In this document: positions 9,391 through 22,218 of the stretch, one piece after another | Layout: each line of letters starts with the position of its first letter | How positions within the stretch are numbered: position 1 is the stretch's first letter | DNA from: Marinicella gelatinilytica | GTDB taxonomy: Bacteria > Pseudomonadota > Gammaproteobacteria > Xanthomonadales > Marinicellaceae | Length of the DNA: 64,000 nucleotides | NCBI RefSeq assembly: GCF_026410405.1 | Contig: NZ_JAPMLN010000016.1 | Location: forward strand, 62,001 to 126,000 | Direction: 5' to 3' | The notes under the pieces: model-generated | Seen by the model: only the letters and a program-made list of their open reading frames with translations | Databases searched by the model: none | Told to the model about the DNA's origin: nothing | Translations under genes and position numbers: made by a program

Positions 9391-9795
9391 TTAGCTTTTA
9401 TCCTTCAATAAATCTCTAATTTCCATTAACAGTAATTCCTCTTTACTGGGTTCCGGTGGGGCTTCGGGCTTGGCTTCTTCTTTGGCTTTTAAATTATTCA
9501 TAACTTTAACCACTAAAAATATAGCAAACGCAATAATCAAAAAATCAATCGCAGTTTGTACAAATAACCCCCATTGCAATAATACCGGTTCAGTATTTTC
9601 AGTACCTGCCTTTAGCACAATGGCTAATTCAGAAAAATCAACACCACCTATTAACAAACCTAACGGCGGCATTAAAACACCATTGACAAAGGCGGTCACG
9701 ATTTTACCAAAAGCCGCGCCAATAATAATACCCACGGCCATATCCATGACATTGCCTTTGACCGCAAACTTTTTAAATTCAGCCATCATTCCCAT
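9391..9795 (-). CDS. mscL: Large-conductance mechanosensitive channel MscL
   Basis: 134 residues, near the usual 136. The N-terminal amphipathic helix and TM1 read '[17 protein letters not shown]' and '[11 protein letters not shown]', the family signature; TM2 is '[19 protein letters not shown]' and the C-terminal helix is charged. MscL is a homopentameric inner-membrane pore that opens under high membrane tension to release solutes on osmotic downshock. The start could be the first Met or either of the two Met residues that follow within four codons. It is followed without a gap by the msrC-type gene and lies downstream of the glnA terminator, so it needs its own promoter in 9796-9820 or read-through. 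Confidence 0.95.
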   Translation of the reverse strand: MGMMAEFKKFAVKGNVMDMAVGIIIGAAFGKIVTAFVNGVLMPPLGLLIGGVDFSELAIVLKAGTENTEPVLLQWGLFVQTAIDFLIIAFAIFLVVKVMNNLKAKEEAKPEAPPEPSKEELLLMEIRDLLKDKS

Positions 9796-9820
9796 AACAT
9801 TTTTCCTCGATTTTTAGATA

Positions 9821-9852
9821 AAAAAAGCGCCTGCTAATAGCAACAGACGCTT
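9821..9852 (-). terminator. Rho-independent terminator of glnA
   Basis: Read on the minus strand, a 9-base stem with one G-U pair (9844-9852 with 9825-9833) is followed by a run of six T (complement of 9821-9826). It lies 43 bases after the glnA stop. Confidence 0.8.
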
Positions 9853-9894
9853 AAAATTATATACAAGCCAAACAGAAGTTTGGTAATTTAATTT

Positions 9895-11298
9895 TTACAA
9901 CGAGTAATACATATCAAACTCAATGGGATGGGTGCTCATACGCATGCGTTGTACTTCTTTCATTTTTAACGCAATAAAACCATCAATCACATCATCGGTA
10001 AACACGCCACCGGCTTTTAAGAAATCACGATCCGTATCTAAAGCCGCCAAAGCTTCTTCTAAAGAATGACACACTGTTGGAATATCTTTGGCTTCTTCCG
10101 GTGGCAAATCATATAAATCTTTATCCATGGCAGAACCGGGGTCAATTTTATTTTTAATACCATCCAAACCAGCCATCATCATGGAAGCAAACATCAGATA
10201 GGGATTACCCATGGGATCACCAAAACGCACTTCAATACGGCGCCCTTTGGGGTTGTTGATAAACGGAATACGTACCGACGCAGATCGGTTCTTGGCCGAA
10301 TAGGCCAGCATCACAGGCGCTTCAAAGCCCGGTACCAAACGCTTATAGGAGTTGGTCGATGAATTGGCAAAGGCATTAATTGCCCGTGCATGTTTAAAAA
10401 TACCGCCAATATAATAAAGTGCGGTTTGCGATAAACCACCGTAACCCTCACCGGTAAACAGATTCACACCATCCTTCGCCAAAGACTGATGCACGTGCAT
10501 ACCACTACCATTTTGACCCATCACAGGTTTGGGCATAAAAGTGGCGGTGTAACCATAATCATTTGCCACATTATGAACCACATATTTCATCATCAGCACT
10601 TCATCGGCTTTTTTAACCAGGGTGTTAAAACGCATACCAATTTCACACTGGCCCGGACCGCCCACTTCATGATGGTGTACCTCCACCACAAGACCAATAT
10701 CTTCCATGACTTTACACATGGCCGAGCGTAAATCGTTTAAACTATCCACCGGTTGTACCGGAAAATAACCACCTTGATGACCCGGTCTATGGCCCAAATT
10801 CTCGCGGGCATCGGTGGCGCTATCCCAGTGACTTTCACGGGAATAAATTTCAAAATTCATGCGATTGGGCTCAACATTCCAACTGATGCCATCAAACACA
10901 AAAAATTCCGGCTCAGGACCAAACAAAGCGGTATCCGCAATGCCGGTTTGTTGCAGGTACGCTTCTGCCCGCTTGGCAATAGAACGCGGATCACGCTCAT
11001 AGCCTTGCATGGTGTTGGGTTCCAAAATATCACAGCGCACCACCAAGGTTGGAAATTGGCTGAATGGATCCATAAAGGTACCATCTTCAATCGGCATCAA
11101 CACCATGTCAGATTCGCTGATACCCTTCCAACCGGCTATCGATGAGCCGTCAAACATCTTACCGTCTTCAAATAAATCTTCATCAACCTGAGAAACCGGT
11201 AACGTGATGTGGTGCTCCTTGCCTAAGGTGTCACAAAATCGTAAATCCACAAAATCGACATTCTCTTCCTTTATTAAATCTAAAATTTTATCACTCAT
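9895..11298 (-). CDS. glnA: Glutamine synthetase, type I
   Basis: 467 residues, close to the 469 of E. coli GlnA. Motifs include FDGSSIAGW (latch/active site), PEPEFFVFD, '[11 protein letters not shown]' for ammonium and glutamate binding, and the adenylylation loop '[10 protein letters not shown]' with Tyr396 corresponding to Tyr397 of the enteric enzymes, so it is a GSI-beta enzyme open to GlnE control. It makes glutamine from glutamate, ammonia and ATP in a dodecamer. No glnL/glnG (ntrB/ntrC) genes follow; a terminator stands 43 bases downstream, so it is monocistronic here. The leader contains a hairpin next to the start codon (separate entry). I see no convincing sigma-54 promoter in the short divergent spacer. 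Confidence 0.97.
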   Translation of the reverse strand: MSDKILDLIKEENVDFVDLRFCDTLGKEHHITLPVSQVDEDLFEDGKMFDGSSIAGWKGISESDMVLMPIEDGTFMDPFSQFPTLVVRCDILEPNTMQGYERDPRSIAKRAEAYLQQTGIADTALFGPEPEFFVFDGISWNVEPNRMNFEIYSRESHWDSATDARENLGHRPGHQGGYFPVQPVDSLNDLRSAMCKVMEDIGLVVEVHHHEVGGPGQCEIGMRFNTLVKKADEVLMMKYVVHNVANDYGYTATFMPKPVMGQNGSGMHVHQSLAKDGVNLFTGEGYGGLSQTALYYIGGIFKHARAINAFANSSTNSYKRLVPGFEAPVMLAYSAKNRSASVRIPFINNPKGRRIEVRFGDPMGNPYLMFASMMMAGLDGIKNKIDPGSAMDKDLYDLPPEEAKDIPTVCHSLEEALAALDTDRDFLKAGGVFTDDVIDGFIALKMKEVQRMRMSTHPIEFDMYYSL

Positions 11299-11443
11299 GG
11301 CTGGCTCAAGATTGAAAGCCAGCTATTTTAAGTCATCACTTGATAAATTTATAGCGAATTCCATGCTTTTACAGCTACATTTATTCACGCCATTTATGAC
11401 AGTTATGCTATTATAATTTTACATTTACGCTGAATGTTCTTTT
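11299..11443. promoter_or_regulatory. Divergent glnA / mscS promoter region
   Basis: The 145-base spacer is AT-rich. On the plus strand TATAAT stands at 11412-11417, 26 bases before the mscS-family ATG, without a good -35. On the minus strand TATAAA (complement of 11348-11353) is about 50 bases before the glnA start, also with a poor -35. These are candidate sigma-70 -10 boxes by inspection only. Confidence 0.4.
11300..11323 (-). promoter_or_regulatory. Hairpin immediately before the glnA start codon
   Basis: A perfect 7-base inverted repeat (11300-11306 and 11317-11323) with a 10-base loop ends one base before the glnA ATG (11296-11298). It would cover the place where a ribosome binding site should be; only a weak 'TTGAG' lies in the loop. 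It may tune translation, or the pairing may be incidental. Confidence 0.4.
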
Positions 11444-12796
11444 ATGCGACAACTTATTATTTTTTGGGTATTCATCATCCCGGCGCTATCATCTTGGCAA
11501 CTATCCGCGCAAAGTGTTGTCACAGAACCCACCCTTAAAGACACCGAACAAGTCATTGAAGTTGATAATAAAATCAGTGACGACGCCATTGCCGAGCGAC
11601 TCAGCAATATTTTAATCAGCTCCAACCGCTTTCAAAACATTGATGTGGCTGTAGAAGACGGCATTGTTTTTATCCAAGGCGAAACCCAGGATCAAAATCA
11701 TAAACAATGGGCTGAAAATTTAGCCACCCGCACCGAAGGCGTGATTGCGGTGATTAACAACATCGAGATTAAACTGGAAGATGCCTGGAGTTTTCAGCCC
11801 GCCGTCGATGAAACACTTAGGCTGTATGACGGGTTTATTCGCACCATTCCTAAAATAACCATTGCCGCCATATTATTGCTATTGACTTGGTTTGTCGGTA
11901 AGTTAAGCGTCCGCACTTCTCGACGTATCTTAGACCGTAAATTGAACAACCCGTTTGTGTTGCGAATGGTCACCCGATTAATTGCTTTACCGGTTTTTAT
12001 CATTGGACTTTATCTGGTTTTACAAATCACCGGCCTCACTAAACTGGCACTGACTTTATTAGGCGGTACCGGGTTAATGGGCGTGATTATCGGCTTGGCT
12101 TTTAAAGACATTGCAGAAAACTTTTTAGCCAGTATGCTGATTAGCGTACAACGGCCTTTTAAAATTGGCGATTTAATCAAAGTGGATGACCATGAAGGCG
12201 TGGTGCAAAGTGTCACCACCCGGGGCACGGTTATTATGACTTTGGATGGTAACCACATCCAAATCCCCAATTCAACCATCTATAAAACCACCATCATTAA
12301 TGTTACGGCCAACCCTAAAATCAGACAACAATTTAGCATCGGCATCGGCTATAACGATGGTATTGCCATAGCTCAGCAAATTGCTGTGGACACATTACTC
12401 AAACAAGAAGCCATTTTAAAAGACCCGCCACCGGAAGCTTTGGTTGACAGTTTAGGCTCGTCCACGGTTAATTTAGAAATCTATTTTTGGGTGGACGGCA
12501 CCAAAAACAGCACCTCAAAAGTGAAATCGGCGGCCATCCGTTTGGTAAAACGGGCCTTCGATGCGGCTGATATCAGCATGCCGGATGAAGCCAGAGAAAT
12601 GGTGTTTCCGGAGGGTATCCGAATTTTATCAGGCGATGCACCGGCACCGATTGACACACCCAAGAAACCGGCCGAACCACTGGCCAACAAAGCCGAAGAC
12701 AACTTACAAAACGACGAAGTCACAACGGTTCGTGAACAAGGCAAGCGAAACCAGCTGACCACCGAAGATCAGAATTTAATATCGGATGATGCCTAA
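11444..12796 (+). CDS. MscS-family mechanosensitive channel with BON domain
   Basis: 450 residues. Signal peptide 1-22, then a periplasmic BON domain (about 42-112, with 'VEDGIVFIQGETQD'), three membrane helices (about 135-154, 175-195, 198-220) and the MscS beta and alpha/beta domains. The pore helix reads 'GGTGLMGVIIGLAFKDIAENF' and the beta domain 'RPFKIGDLIKVDDHEGVVQSV', both standard for MscS. The C-terminal 60 residues are a low-complexity charged tail. The family vents solutes on osmotic downshock; the BON domain, usually a phospholipid-contacting module, is a recurrent accessory in this subgroup. The gene converges with eno with a gap of 10 bases. Confidence 0.9.
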   Translation: MRQLIIFWVFIIPALSSWQLSAQSVVTEPTLKDTEQVIEVDNKISDDAIAERLSNILISSNRFQNIDVAVEDGIVFIQGETQDQNHKQWAENLATRTEGVIAVINNIEIKLEDAWSFQPAVDETLRLYDGFIRTIPKITIAAILLLLTWFVGKLSVRTSRRILDRKLNNPFVLRMVTRLIALPVFIIGLYLVLQITGLTKLALTLLGGTGLMGVIIGLAFKDIAENFLASMLISVQRPFKIGDLIKVDDHEGVVQSVTTRGTVIMTLDGNHIQIPNSTIYKTTIINVTANPKIRQQFSIGIGYNDGIAIAQQIAVDTLLKQEAILKDPPPEALVDSLGSSTVNLEIYFWVDGTKNSTSKVKSAAIRLVKRAFDAADISMPDEAREMVFPEGIRILSGDAPAPIDTPKKPAEPLANKAEDNLQNDEVTTVREQGKRNQLTTEDQNLISDDA

Positions 12797-12806
12797 AAAG
12801 TAGCGC

Positions 12807-14940
<2,134 letters not shown>

Positions 14941-14951
14941 AACTGTGCTCT

Positions 14952-16598
<1,647 letters not shown>

Positions 16599-16686
16599 TT
16601 ATCAGAGACATTCGTTCAATGCGCAGTCCACTCCAATCAATGAAGGCAAAAACCTTGATGAAAAGTGAACACCAGAAAGGACGTGT

Positions 16687-16692
16687 ATTATA
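16687..16692 (-). promoter_or_regulatory. Candidate -10 box of the pyrG-kdsA-eno operon
   Basis: Minus-strand TATAAT (complement of 16687-16692), followed by a leader of roughly 90 bases to the pyrG ATG. The matching -35 position is poor (TTCTTT). No leader terminator is evident. Confidence 0.45.
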
Positions 16693-16792
16693 GCCGATGA
16701 CCGAGCTTAAAAGAAGTGTTGAGAATGATAACTTGCCGCAATCGATCATTGCCTGAACTTCCTAAAAAGGTCTTTTTTAAGCCACTACGACT

Positions 16793-19171
16793 TCACAGTT
16801 CAGGCTCCCACAGTGCCCGACTGATGGCATCCGGTCCGTCAAAGCCATGGCGGAAAATCAAATCATCGCCAAATTCACAGCTGATAAACACATCGTTAAC
16901 ATCTGCACCGGTTATGGTCCCGCTGTCATTAATCAAATCACAATTTTGCATGGGATCATTGGGCTGGGTGTGAATGCTGACGTCATAACTTTGCTGGTCA
17001 TCTAAAGGCGTGGCAAAGGCAAAGGCGCCCGGCTGGTTAATAATTAAATCATCCGTTAAATTGTTTTGTAACCGCATAAAATTATCCGGTATCAAACCAT
17101 GGACATAACCGCCAATAAAATACTGGCTGATGCTGCAATTGACCTCAATATCGGTGACATCAGCACCTTGTACAGTGCCTGTACCATTAACCACTGCGCA
17201 GTTTTGATTGGGGGTGGTGGGATTGGACAGAACCGTGACCTGATACGCCGAACCATCTGTTAAAGGATTTATAAACGAGAATGAACCATTACTGTTAACC
17301 ACCAGATATTCATCGCCTGAATTGATTGATAAAGTGACGTAATTACCGCTGAACAGGCCCGAGATATTACCGCCGATGGTATGAACATCGGTCACACAAT
17401 GAACCTGAACGGTGTTAACATCGGCACCGGCAATCACGCCTGAGCCCTGGCTGACGGCACAATGTTGGTTGGGTGAGCTTGGCTGTGTCAGTACGGTCAC
17501 AGCATAAGCGGACTGATCATCTAACTTGGTGTTAAAGGTAAAACCACCATCGGCATTTACCGTCAGATCATCACCACCATTATTTTGTAACACCACGCCG
17601 CCGGTCAGACCGGACACTGTACCGCCAACAGAATACTGGTTGGTACTGCAGGTCACTGTAATGTCCGTGACATCGGCACCGGCCAATGTGCCACTGCCAT
17701 CATTATGACTGCCCCCTGAAACCACACAGGTTTGGTTCGGTGCAGTGGGTTGGGTCAGAACAGTGACACTGTAATTGGATACGTCATACAGCGCTGTGGC
17801 AAAGGTAAAGTTACCATCGGAACTGATGCTTAAATCATCGCCACCGTTATTTTGCAGAACCACTGTATTACCGGCAGCCAGACCGGAAACCTGGCCACCG
17901 ATGGTGTAGGTATCTAAATTAATCTCATAAACATAAGCCGAACCGGCATCGTCACCATAGGCACCAATCAAAGCCCGCTCACCGGACAGACTGACAGAAT
18001 AGCCAAAATAGTCAAAGTTTGTTCCATCACTGGTCGTCAGCTTATCCGTTTCAACCCAAACACCGTTATGTAAATCAAACACATAAGCCGCACCTGCGTC
18101 CCCACCAATATCATCATCACCGTAGGAACCGATGACAGCCCAATCACCGGACAGACTCACAGACACCCCAAAAAAATCATGGGAATCACCATCACTGGCT
18201 GTTAACTTGGCCGATTCAGCCCACAGACCGCCTTGTAAATCAAAAACATAAGCCGAGCCCTTGTTATTACCATCCCGATAGGCCCCGATCAAAGCCCGAT
18301 CACCCGACAGACTGACCGAATTACCAAAATGATCGAGGTTTCCACCATCACCAGCCATCAACTTAGCCGTTTCAGACCAGCCACCGCCATTTAAATCAAA
18401 AATATAGGCCGCACCGGAATCACTGCCATTGTCATTATCAAGATAAGCGCCGATTAAAGCCCGATCGCCGGATAAGCTCACTGCATTACCAAACCGATCT
18501 TCAGCACCGCCATCCGAAGCGGTCAGCTTGATTGTTTCCAGCCAACTCCCACCTTGTAAATCAAAGATATAAGCAGCGCCGGAATTAGGTCCATCATCAT
18601 CATTGTTATGTGCACCGACCAGTGCCCGGTCGCCGGACAGACTAACGGAAATACCAAAAGTATCATCTCCCGATGCATCACTGGCCGTCAATTTGCTTGT
18701 TTCCAACCAACTACCGCCTTGTAATTCAAAGACATAAGCCGAACCGGAATTGGTACCATTATCATCATCTTGATGGGCACCGATTAACGCCCGATCCCCC
18801 GATAAACTGACTGAATGACCAAATCTATCATTGTAGGCACCATCGCTGGCCGTCAACTTCGCGGTTTCAACCCAACTGCCGCTTTGTAACTCAAAAATAT
18901 AAGCAGCACCTGAATCGCTGCCATTATCATCATCGAGATAAGATCCTATTAAAGCCCGGTCACCGGATAAACTGACGGAATAACCAAAACGATTATTGGC
19001 TGCACCGTACGCAGGTATTAATTTAGCCTCCTCAACCGCCGCTTTTAAGGAAGACCGCTGGGCGCCACTGATACCTTCAGGTTTGTGCTGATCAAAAGCC
19101 CAGGCCTGACACTGGAACAAGCCCAGCAGTAAAACCAAAAATAATGGCCGATAGAAACATAAAATAGTCAT
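16793..19171 (-). CDS. Secreted FG-GAP repeat protein, long paralogue
   Basis: 792 residues. Signal peptide 1-25 ('LLLGLFQCQAWA'). Residues about 40-425 hold seven FG-GAP/integrin-type repeats of about 53 residues, each with 'FG.SVSLSGDRALIG' and an Asp-rich loop 'DDDNGSDSG' that fits calcium binding in a beta-propeller. Then come four modules of about 82 residues beginning 'Y.IGG.VSGL', each with 'VTVL.QP..PNQ.C' and 'GADVTDI.V.C' (paired Cys). The C-terminus is 'DDLIFRHGFDGPDAIS', a tail common in secreted proteins of some gammaproteobacteria. The RBS AGAGG is 8 bases before the ATG, and the gene starts 12 bases after the stop of its paralogue, so the two form one operon. Likely an exported or surface protein; ligand unknown. 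Confidence 0.88.
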   Translation of the reverse strand: MTILCFYRPLFLVLLLGLFQCQAWAFDQHKPEGISGAQRSSLKAAVEEAKLIPAYGAANNRFGYSVSLSGDRALIGSYLDDDNGSDSGAAYIFELQSGSWVETAKLTASDGAYNDRFGHSVSLSGDRALIGAHQDDDNGTNSGSAYVFELQGGSWLETSKLTASDASGDDTFGISVSLSGDRALVGAHNNDDDGPNSGAAYIFDLQGGSWLETIKLTASDGGAEDRFGNAVSLSGDRALIGAYLDNDNGSDSGAAYIFDLNGGGWSETAKLMAGDGGNLDHFGNSVSLSGDRALIGAYRDGNNKGSAYVFDLQGGLWAESAKLTASDGDSHDFFGVSVSLSGDWAVIGSYGDDDIGGDAGAAYVFDLHNGVWVETDKLTTSDGTNFDYFGYSVSLSGERALIGAYGDDAGSAYVYEINLDTYTIGGQVSGLAAGNTVVLQNNGGDDLSISSDGNFTFATALYDVSNYSVTVLTQPTAPNQTCVVSGGSHNDGSGTLAGADVTDITVTCSTNQYSVGGTVSGLTGGVVLQNNGGDDLTVNADGGFTFNTKLDDQSAYAVTVLTQPSSPNQHCAVSQGSGVIAGADVNTVQVHCVTDVHTIGGNISGLFSGNYVTLSINSGDEYLVVNSNGSFSFINPLTDGSAYQVTVLSNPTTPNQNCAVVNGTGTVQGADVTDIEVNCSISQYFIGGYVHGLIPDNFMRLQNNLTDDLIINQPGAFAFATPLDDQQSYDVSIHTQPNDPMQNCDLINDSGTITGADVNDVFISCEFGDDLIFRHGFDGPDAISRALWEPEL
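16836..17245. repeat. Long repeat, copy A (shared with 19236-19645)
   Basis: This 410-base block at the 3' end of the long FG-GAP gene matches 19236-19645 at an exact offset of 2400 bases with only two mismatches (17037 and 17195). Just outside both edges the two genes differ at many positions. Confidence 0.95.
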
Positions 19172-19183
19172 GCTAAACCTCTG

Positions 19184-21055
19184 TTATTGTTTATTGTCAT
19201 CTGGCGCCCACAGTTCCCGACTGATGGCATCTGGCCCGTCAAAGCCATGGCGGAAAATCAAATCATCGCCAAATTCACAGCTGATAAACACATCGTTAAC
19301 ATCTGCACCGGTTATGGTCCCGCTGTCATTAATCAAATCACAATTTTGCATGGGATCATTGGGCTGGGTGTGAATGCTGACGTCATAACTTTGCTGGTCA
19401 TCTAAAGGCGTGGCAAAGGCAAAGGCGCCCGGCTGGCTAATAATTAAATCATCCGTTAAATTGTTTTGTAACCGCATAAAATTATCCGGTATCAAACCAT
19501 GGACATAACCGCCAATAAAATACTGGCTGATGCTGCAATTGACCTCAATATCGGTGACATCAGCACCTTGTACAGTGCCTGTACCATTAACCACGGCGCA
19601 GTTTTGATTGGGGGTGGTGGGATTGGACAGAACCGTGACCTGATAGGCTGAGGTATCTGTTAAAGGATTTAAAAATGAAAATGAACCGTTGCTGTTAACC
19701 ACCAAATATTCATCTCCGGAATTGATCGATAAAGTGACATAGTTTCCACTGATCAGGCCCGAAACCTGGCCGCCGATGCTGTAGGCCTGCAAGCGACTAA
19801 AAACATACGCCGATCCGGAAAAACTGCCGTTATCATCGTCACCATAAGCCCCAATTAAAGCCCGTTCACCCGACAAACTGACAGCATAGCCAAATAAATC
19901 ATCGCTGGCTGCATCGCCGGCGGTGAGCTTATCGGTTTGATACCAACGACCACCTTGTAAATTAAAGACATACGCTGAACCGGCTTCGTTGCCATAATCA
20001 TCATCGCCATAGGCACCAATCAAAGCTCGATCACCCGACAGGCTGACTGAATAGCCAAAAACATCATAGGTTTGCCCATCATCGGGCAATAATTTAACGG
20101 TTTCAGTCCAACTGCCACCCTGTAAGTCAAATATATACGCCGATCCTGAATCAGTACCATAATCATCGTTCCTGTAAGCGCCAATCAAAGCCCGATTATT
20201 TGATAGACTTACTGCATAGCCAAAGTAATCCTTAAGGGTCGCATCGCTGGCCGTTAGTTTTATCGTCTCAATCCAACCACCAACCTGTAAATCAAAGACA
20301 TAGGCTGAGCCGGCATCGTTGGCATGATCATCATCACCAAAAGAGCCTATTAAGGCTCGGCCGCCAAGCAAGCTGACGGATACGCCGAATTGATCACCAC
20401 CGGCGGCATCACTGGCCGTCAGCTTGGTTGTTTCAGTCCAGCTGCCCCCTTGTAAATCAAACACATAAGCTGAGCCGGAATTGGAACCATGGTCATCATC
20501 ATGATAAGAACCGATAAGTGCACGATCTCCCGACAGACTGACTGAATACGCAAAATAATCATAGGCCGCACCATCGCTGGCCGTTAGCTTGGCCGTTTCA
20601 GTCCAAATGCCACCTTGCAATTCAAACACATAAGCAGAACCGGAATCACTGCCGTTGTCATCATCTTTGTAAGACCCAATCAAAGCCCGATCACCGGACA
20701 GACTGACAGAAACACCAAATCTGTCAGCCACGGCACCATCACTGGCCACGAGCTTGGCCGTTTCAACCCAACTGCCGCCTTGTAATTCAAACACGTACGC
20801 CGAGCCGGAACCGGTGCCGCCAATGGCGCCAATTAGAGCCCGGTCGCCGGACAGGCTGACAGAATACGCAAATTGTTGAGAAGCGACACCATCAGTAGGC
20901 AGCAGTTTGGCATCCTCAACCGCCGCTTTTACGGATGACCCGTTTTTATCACTCAAACTATCTGGATGTTGTGGTACAAAAGCCCAGGCCTGGCAGGACA
21001 ACATGCCGGCCAATAAAAATAAAATAAATGTCTTTAACGCGAATGGCAGTGGCAT
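19184..21055 (-). CDS. Secreted FG-GAP repeat protein, short paralogue
   Basis: 623 residues. Signal peptide 1-25 ('LLAGMLSCQAWA'), seven FG-GAP-type repeats (about 40-430; repeats 4 and 5 have drifted to 'VSLLGGRALIG' and 'VSLSNNRALIG'), then only two of the 82-residue 'IGG.VSGL' modules and the same 'DDLIFRHGFDGPDAIS' tail. It lacks the two middle modules of the long paralogue at 16793-19171, which accounts for most of the 169-residue length difference. It lies first in the two-gene operon. Function unknown; the repeat architecture suggests a calcium-stabilised extracellular propeller. Confidence 0.88.
   Translation of the reverse strand: MPLPFALKTFILFLLAGMLSCQAWAFVPQHPDSLSDKNGSSVKAAVEDAKLLPTDGVASQQFAYSVSLSGDRALIGAIGGTGSGSAYVFELQGGSWVETAKLVASDGAVADRFGVSVSLSGDRALIGSYKDDDNGSDSGSAYVFELQGGIWTETAKLTASDGAAYDYFAYSVSLSGDRALIGSYHDDDHGSNSGSAYVFDLQGGSWTETTKLTASDAAGGDQFGVSVSLLGGRALIGSFGDDDHANDAGSAYVFDLQVGGWIETIKLTASDATLKDYFGYAVSLSNNRALIGAYRNDDYGTDSGSAYIFDLQGGSWTETVKLLPDDGQTYDVFGYSVSLSGDRALIGAYGDDDYGNEAGSAYVFNLQGGRWYQTDKLTAGDAASDDLFGYAVSLSGERALIGAYGDDDNGSFSGSAYVFSRLQAYSIGGQVSGLISGNYVTLSINSGDEYLVVNSNGSFSFLNPLTDTSAYQVTVLSNPTTPNQNCAVVNGTGTVQGADVTDIEVNCSISQYFIGGYVHGLIPDNFMRLQNNLTDDLIISQPGAFAFATPLDDQQSYDVSIHTQPNDPMQNCDLINDSGTITGADVNDVFISCEFGDDLIFRHGFDGPDAISRELWAPDDNKQ
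19236..19645. repeat. Long repeat, copy B (shared with 16836-17245)
   Basis: Second copy of the 410-base block at the 3' end of the short FG-GAP gene; see the first copy. The two mismatches are at 19437 and 19595. The near identity against a diverged background indicates recent recombination between the paralogues. Confidence 0.95.
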
Positions 21056-21425
21056 AAATTTAGATCGGTTGAAAATACAATAACCCTATCACAAATTAAG
21101 CGTTTTATAAAATAGTTTCCTCTAAAGTGAGGACATAAACATCACTGGCAGACACATTTAAAAACGCTTGCTTTTTATATGGAAACTTATTTTTTTAGAT
21201 AACAATCAGGTACATAGATAAGGCACGACCAATCACCAAGGAACGATTTAACCAATTTATTTTTGCACTATGTTCTGGTGAGATTTTTGCCGATGACGTA
21301 TTTTGTCAGTGGTAGCAACTTTTAAAACAGGCGTTTTATCTGATACCGTGATTAATGACGACTAAGCCGAGAAGCTTATTCAGTGCACCGTTTTTGCCTT
21401 AAAAGATGCACTGAATATTGGTTTT
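21056..21425. other. Intergenic region between FG-GAP operon and tonB-like gene
   Basis: 370 bases without a gene. It must hold the FG-GAP operon promoter (minus strand), which I could not place with confidence. Near its right end there is a perfect 10-base inverted repeat (21378-21387 with 21407-21416, 19-base loop). This could be the weak terminator of the tonB-like gene, though no clear T run follows on the minus strand; on the plus strand a short T run follows at 21421-21426. I saw nothing else in it. Confidence 0.5.
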
Positions 21426-22061
21426 TTATTGATCTAAGGTAAATTCAATTTTTTGCACCACTTGGTAAGGCACAACTTGGCCATCCACCTTTTTCGGATG
21501 GAAAGTCCACTTATAGACAGCTTTTTTAGCCGCCTGTTCGAAGGCACCGCGCGGTTCAGCACCCAGCACAGAGACACCGGTGACGCGACCGTCTGTACCG
21601 ACTTTGATTAAAACTTCAACCCAGCCTTCAGTTTGGTTTATGGCTGCTTTACGCGGGTAAAAAGGCGCGATTCCATTTTTTAAACCGCCACCATCATTGC
21701 TGATAGAGTGTTCACCGATACCGACACCGGTGTGAGTAAAATCTTTATAAAGCTCAATGTTTTTAGTGTCAACTTTCCCAGGTGGCACACGGACTATACC
21801 ATCATTGCTATCAGTCATATCAATGGCAGGCATGGCCGGTGGTGTGCTGGTTTTTTCCATCTCCGGTGGTTTTGGCGGTTCTGCCCGGTCCGGAGTGTTA
21901 ATCTCCGGTGTGGTTTTGACAAAATTAAAAGCAATATTGGCGTCGGTGTTACTTGGTTTAAAGTGCGCCGGTGTCAAAAAACTCAACATCAACAAAAACA
22001 GGCCGATAGCGACGATAAATCCCAGGAACCCGGATAAGGTGGAGCGAATCATGGTTTGCAT
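21426..22061 (-). CDS. Energy transducer TonB-like protein
   Basis: 211 residues from the ATG at 22061, which has GAGGA 6 bases upstream; the frame opens upstream only to a TTG. One N-terminal membrane helix ('GFLGFIVAIGLFLLMLSFL'), a short proline-rich spacer ('PPKPPEMEKTSTPPAMPA') and a C-terminal TonB domain ('PFYPRKAAINQTEGWVEVLI', 'GAEPRGAFEQAAKKAVYKW'). Such proteins carry the energy of ExbB-ExbD to outer-membrane receptors. The spacer is short for spanning the periplasm, which is typical of the stand-alone TonB paralogues. No exbBD genes are next to it; a possible client is the receptor at 57747-59846. Confidence 0.88.
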   Translation of the reverse strand: MQTMIRSTLSGFLGFIVAIGLFLLMLSFLTPAHFKPSNTDANIAFNFVKTTPEINTPDRAEPPKPPEMEKTSTPPAMPAIDMTDSNDGIVRVPPGKVDTKNIELYKDFTHTGVGIGEHSISNDGGGLKNGIAPFYPRKAAINQTEGWVEVLIKVGTDGRVTGVSVLGAEPRGAFEQAAKKAVYKWTFHPKKVDGQVVPYQVVQKIEFTLDQ

Positions 22062-22218
22062 ATGCTGTCCTCTTTTCAAGTGTGCTTAATGCACTAAAAC
22101 CCCCGCTTCAATAACAAACATAAAAATATCTGTTATAAATTGTGACCCCCGCTTTTTGATTTGGTTTAAAAAAATTGACAAATGGTGTAATGTTAGACTG
22201 TCCTTCAACATACTTTTT

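Noticed and set aside
10489-11191. Several 60-130 codon frames opposite glnA
   Set aside because: They lie wholly antisense to a clear housekeeping gene, lack RBSs and show only the mirrored codon pattern of glnA.
16740-16780. Terminator after the FG-GAP operon
   Set aside because: Only an imperfect A/T-rich pairing is present; no stable GC stem.
17340-21050. CRISPR-like array suggested by regular repeats
   Set aside because: The periodicity is the protein-coding FG-GAP and Cys-module repeat structure (about 160 and 245 bases), in frame and degenerate at third positions.
21378-21416. 10-base inverted repeat as a certain terminator of the tonB-like gene
   Set aside because: The stem is good, but on the minus strand no T run follows, so I report it only within the intergenic entry.
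22175-22180. Perfect TTGACA upstream of rluE as a promoter
   Set aside because: No acceptable -10 box lies 15-19 bases downstream.
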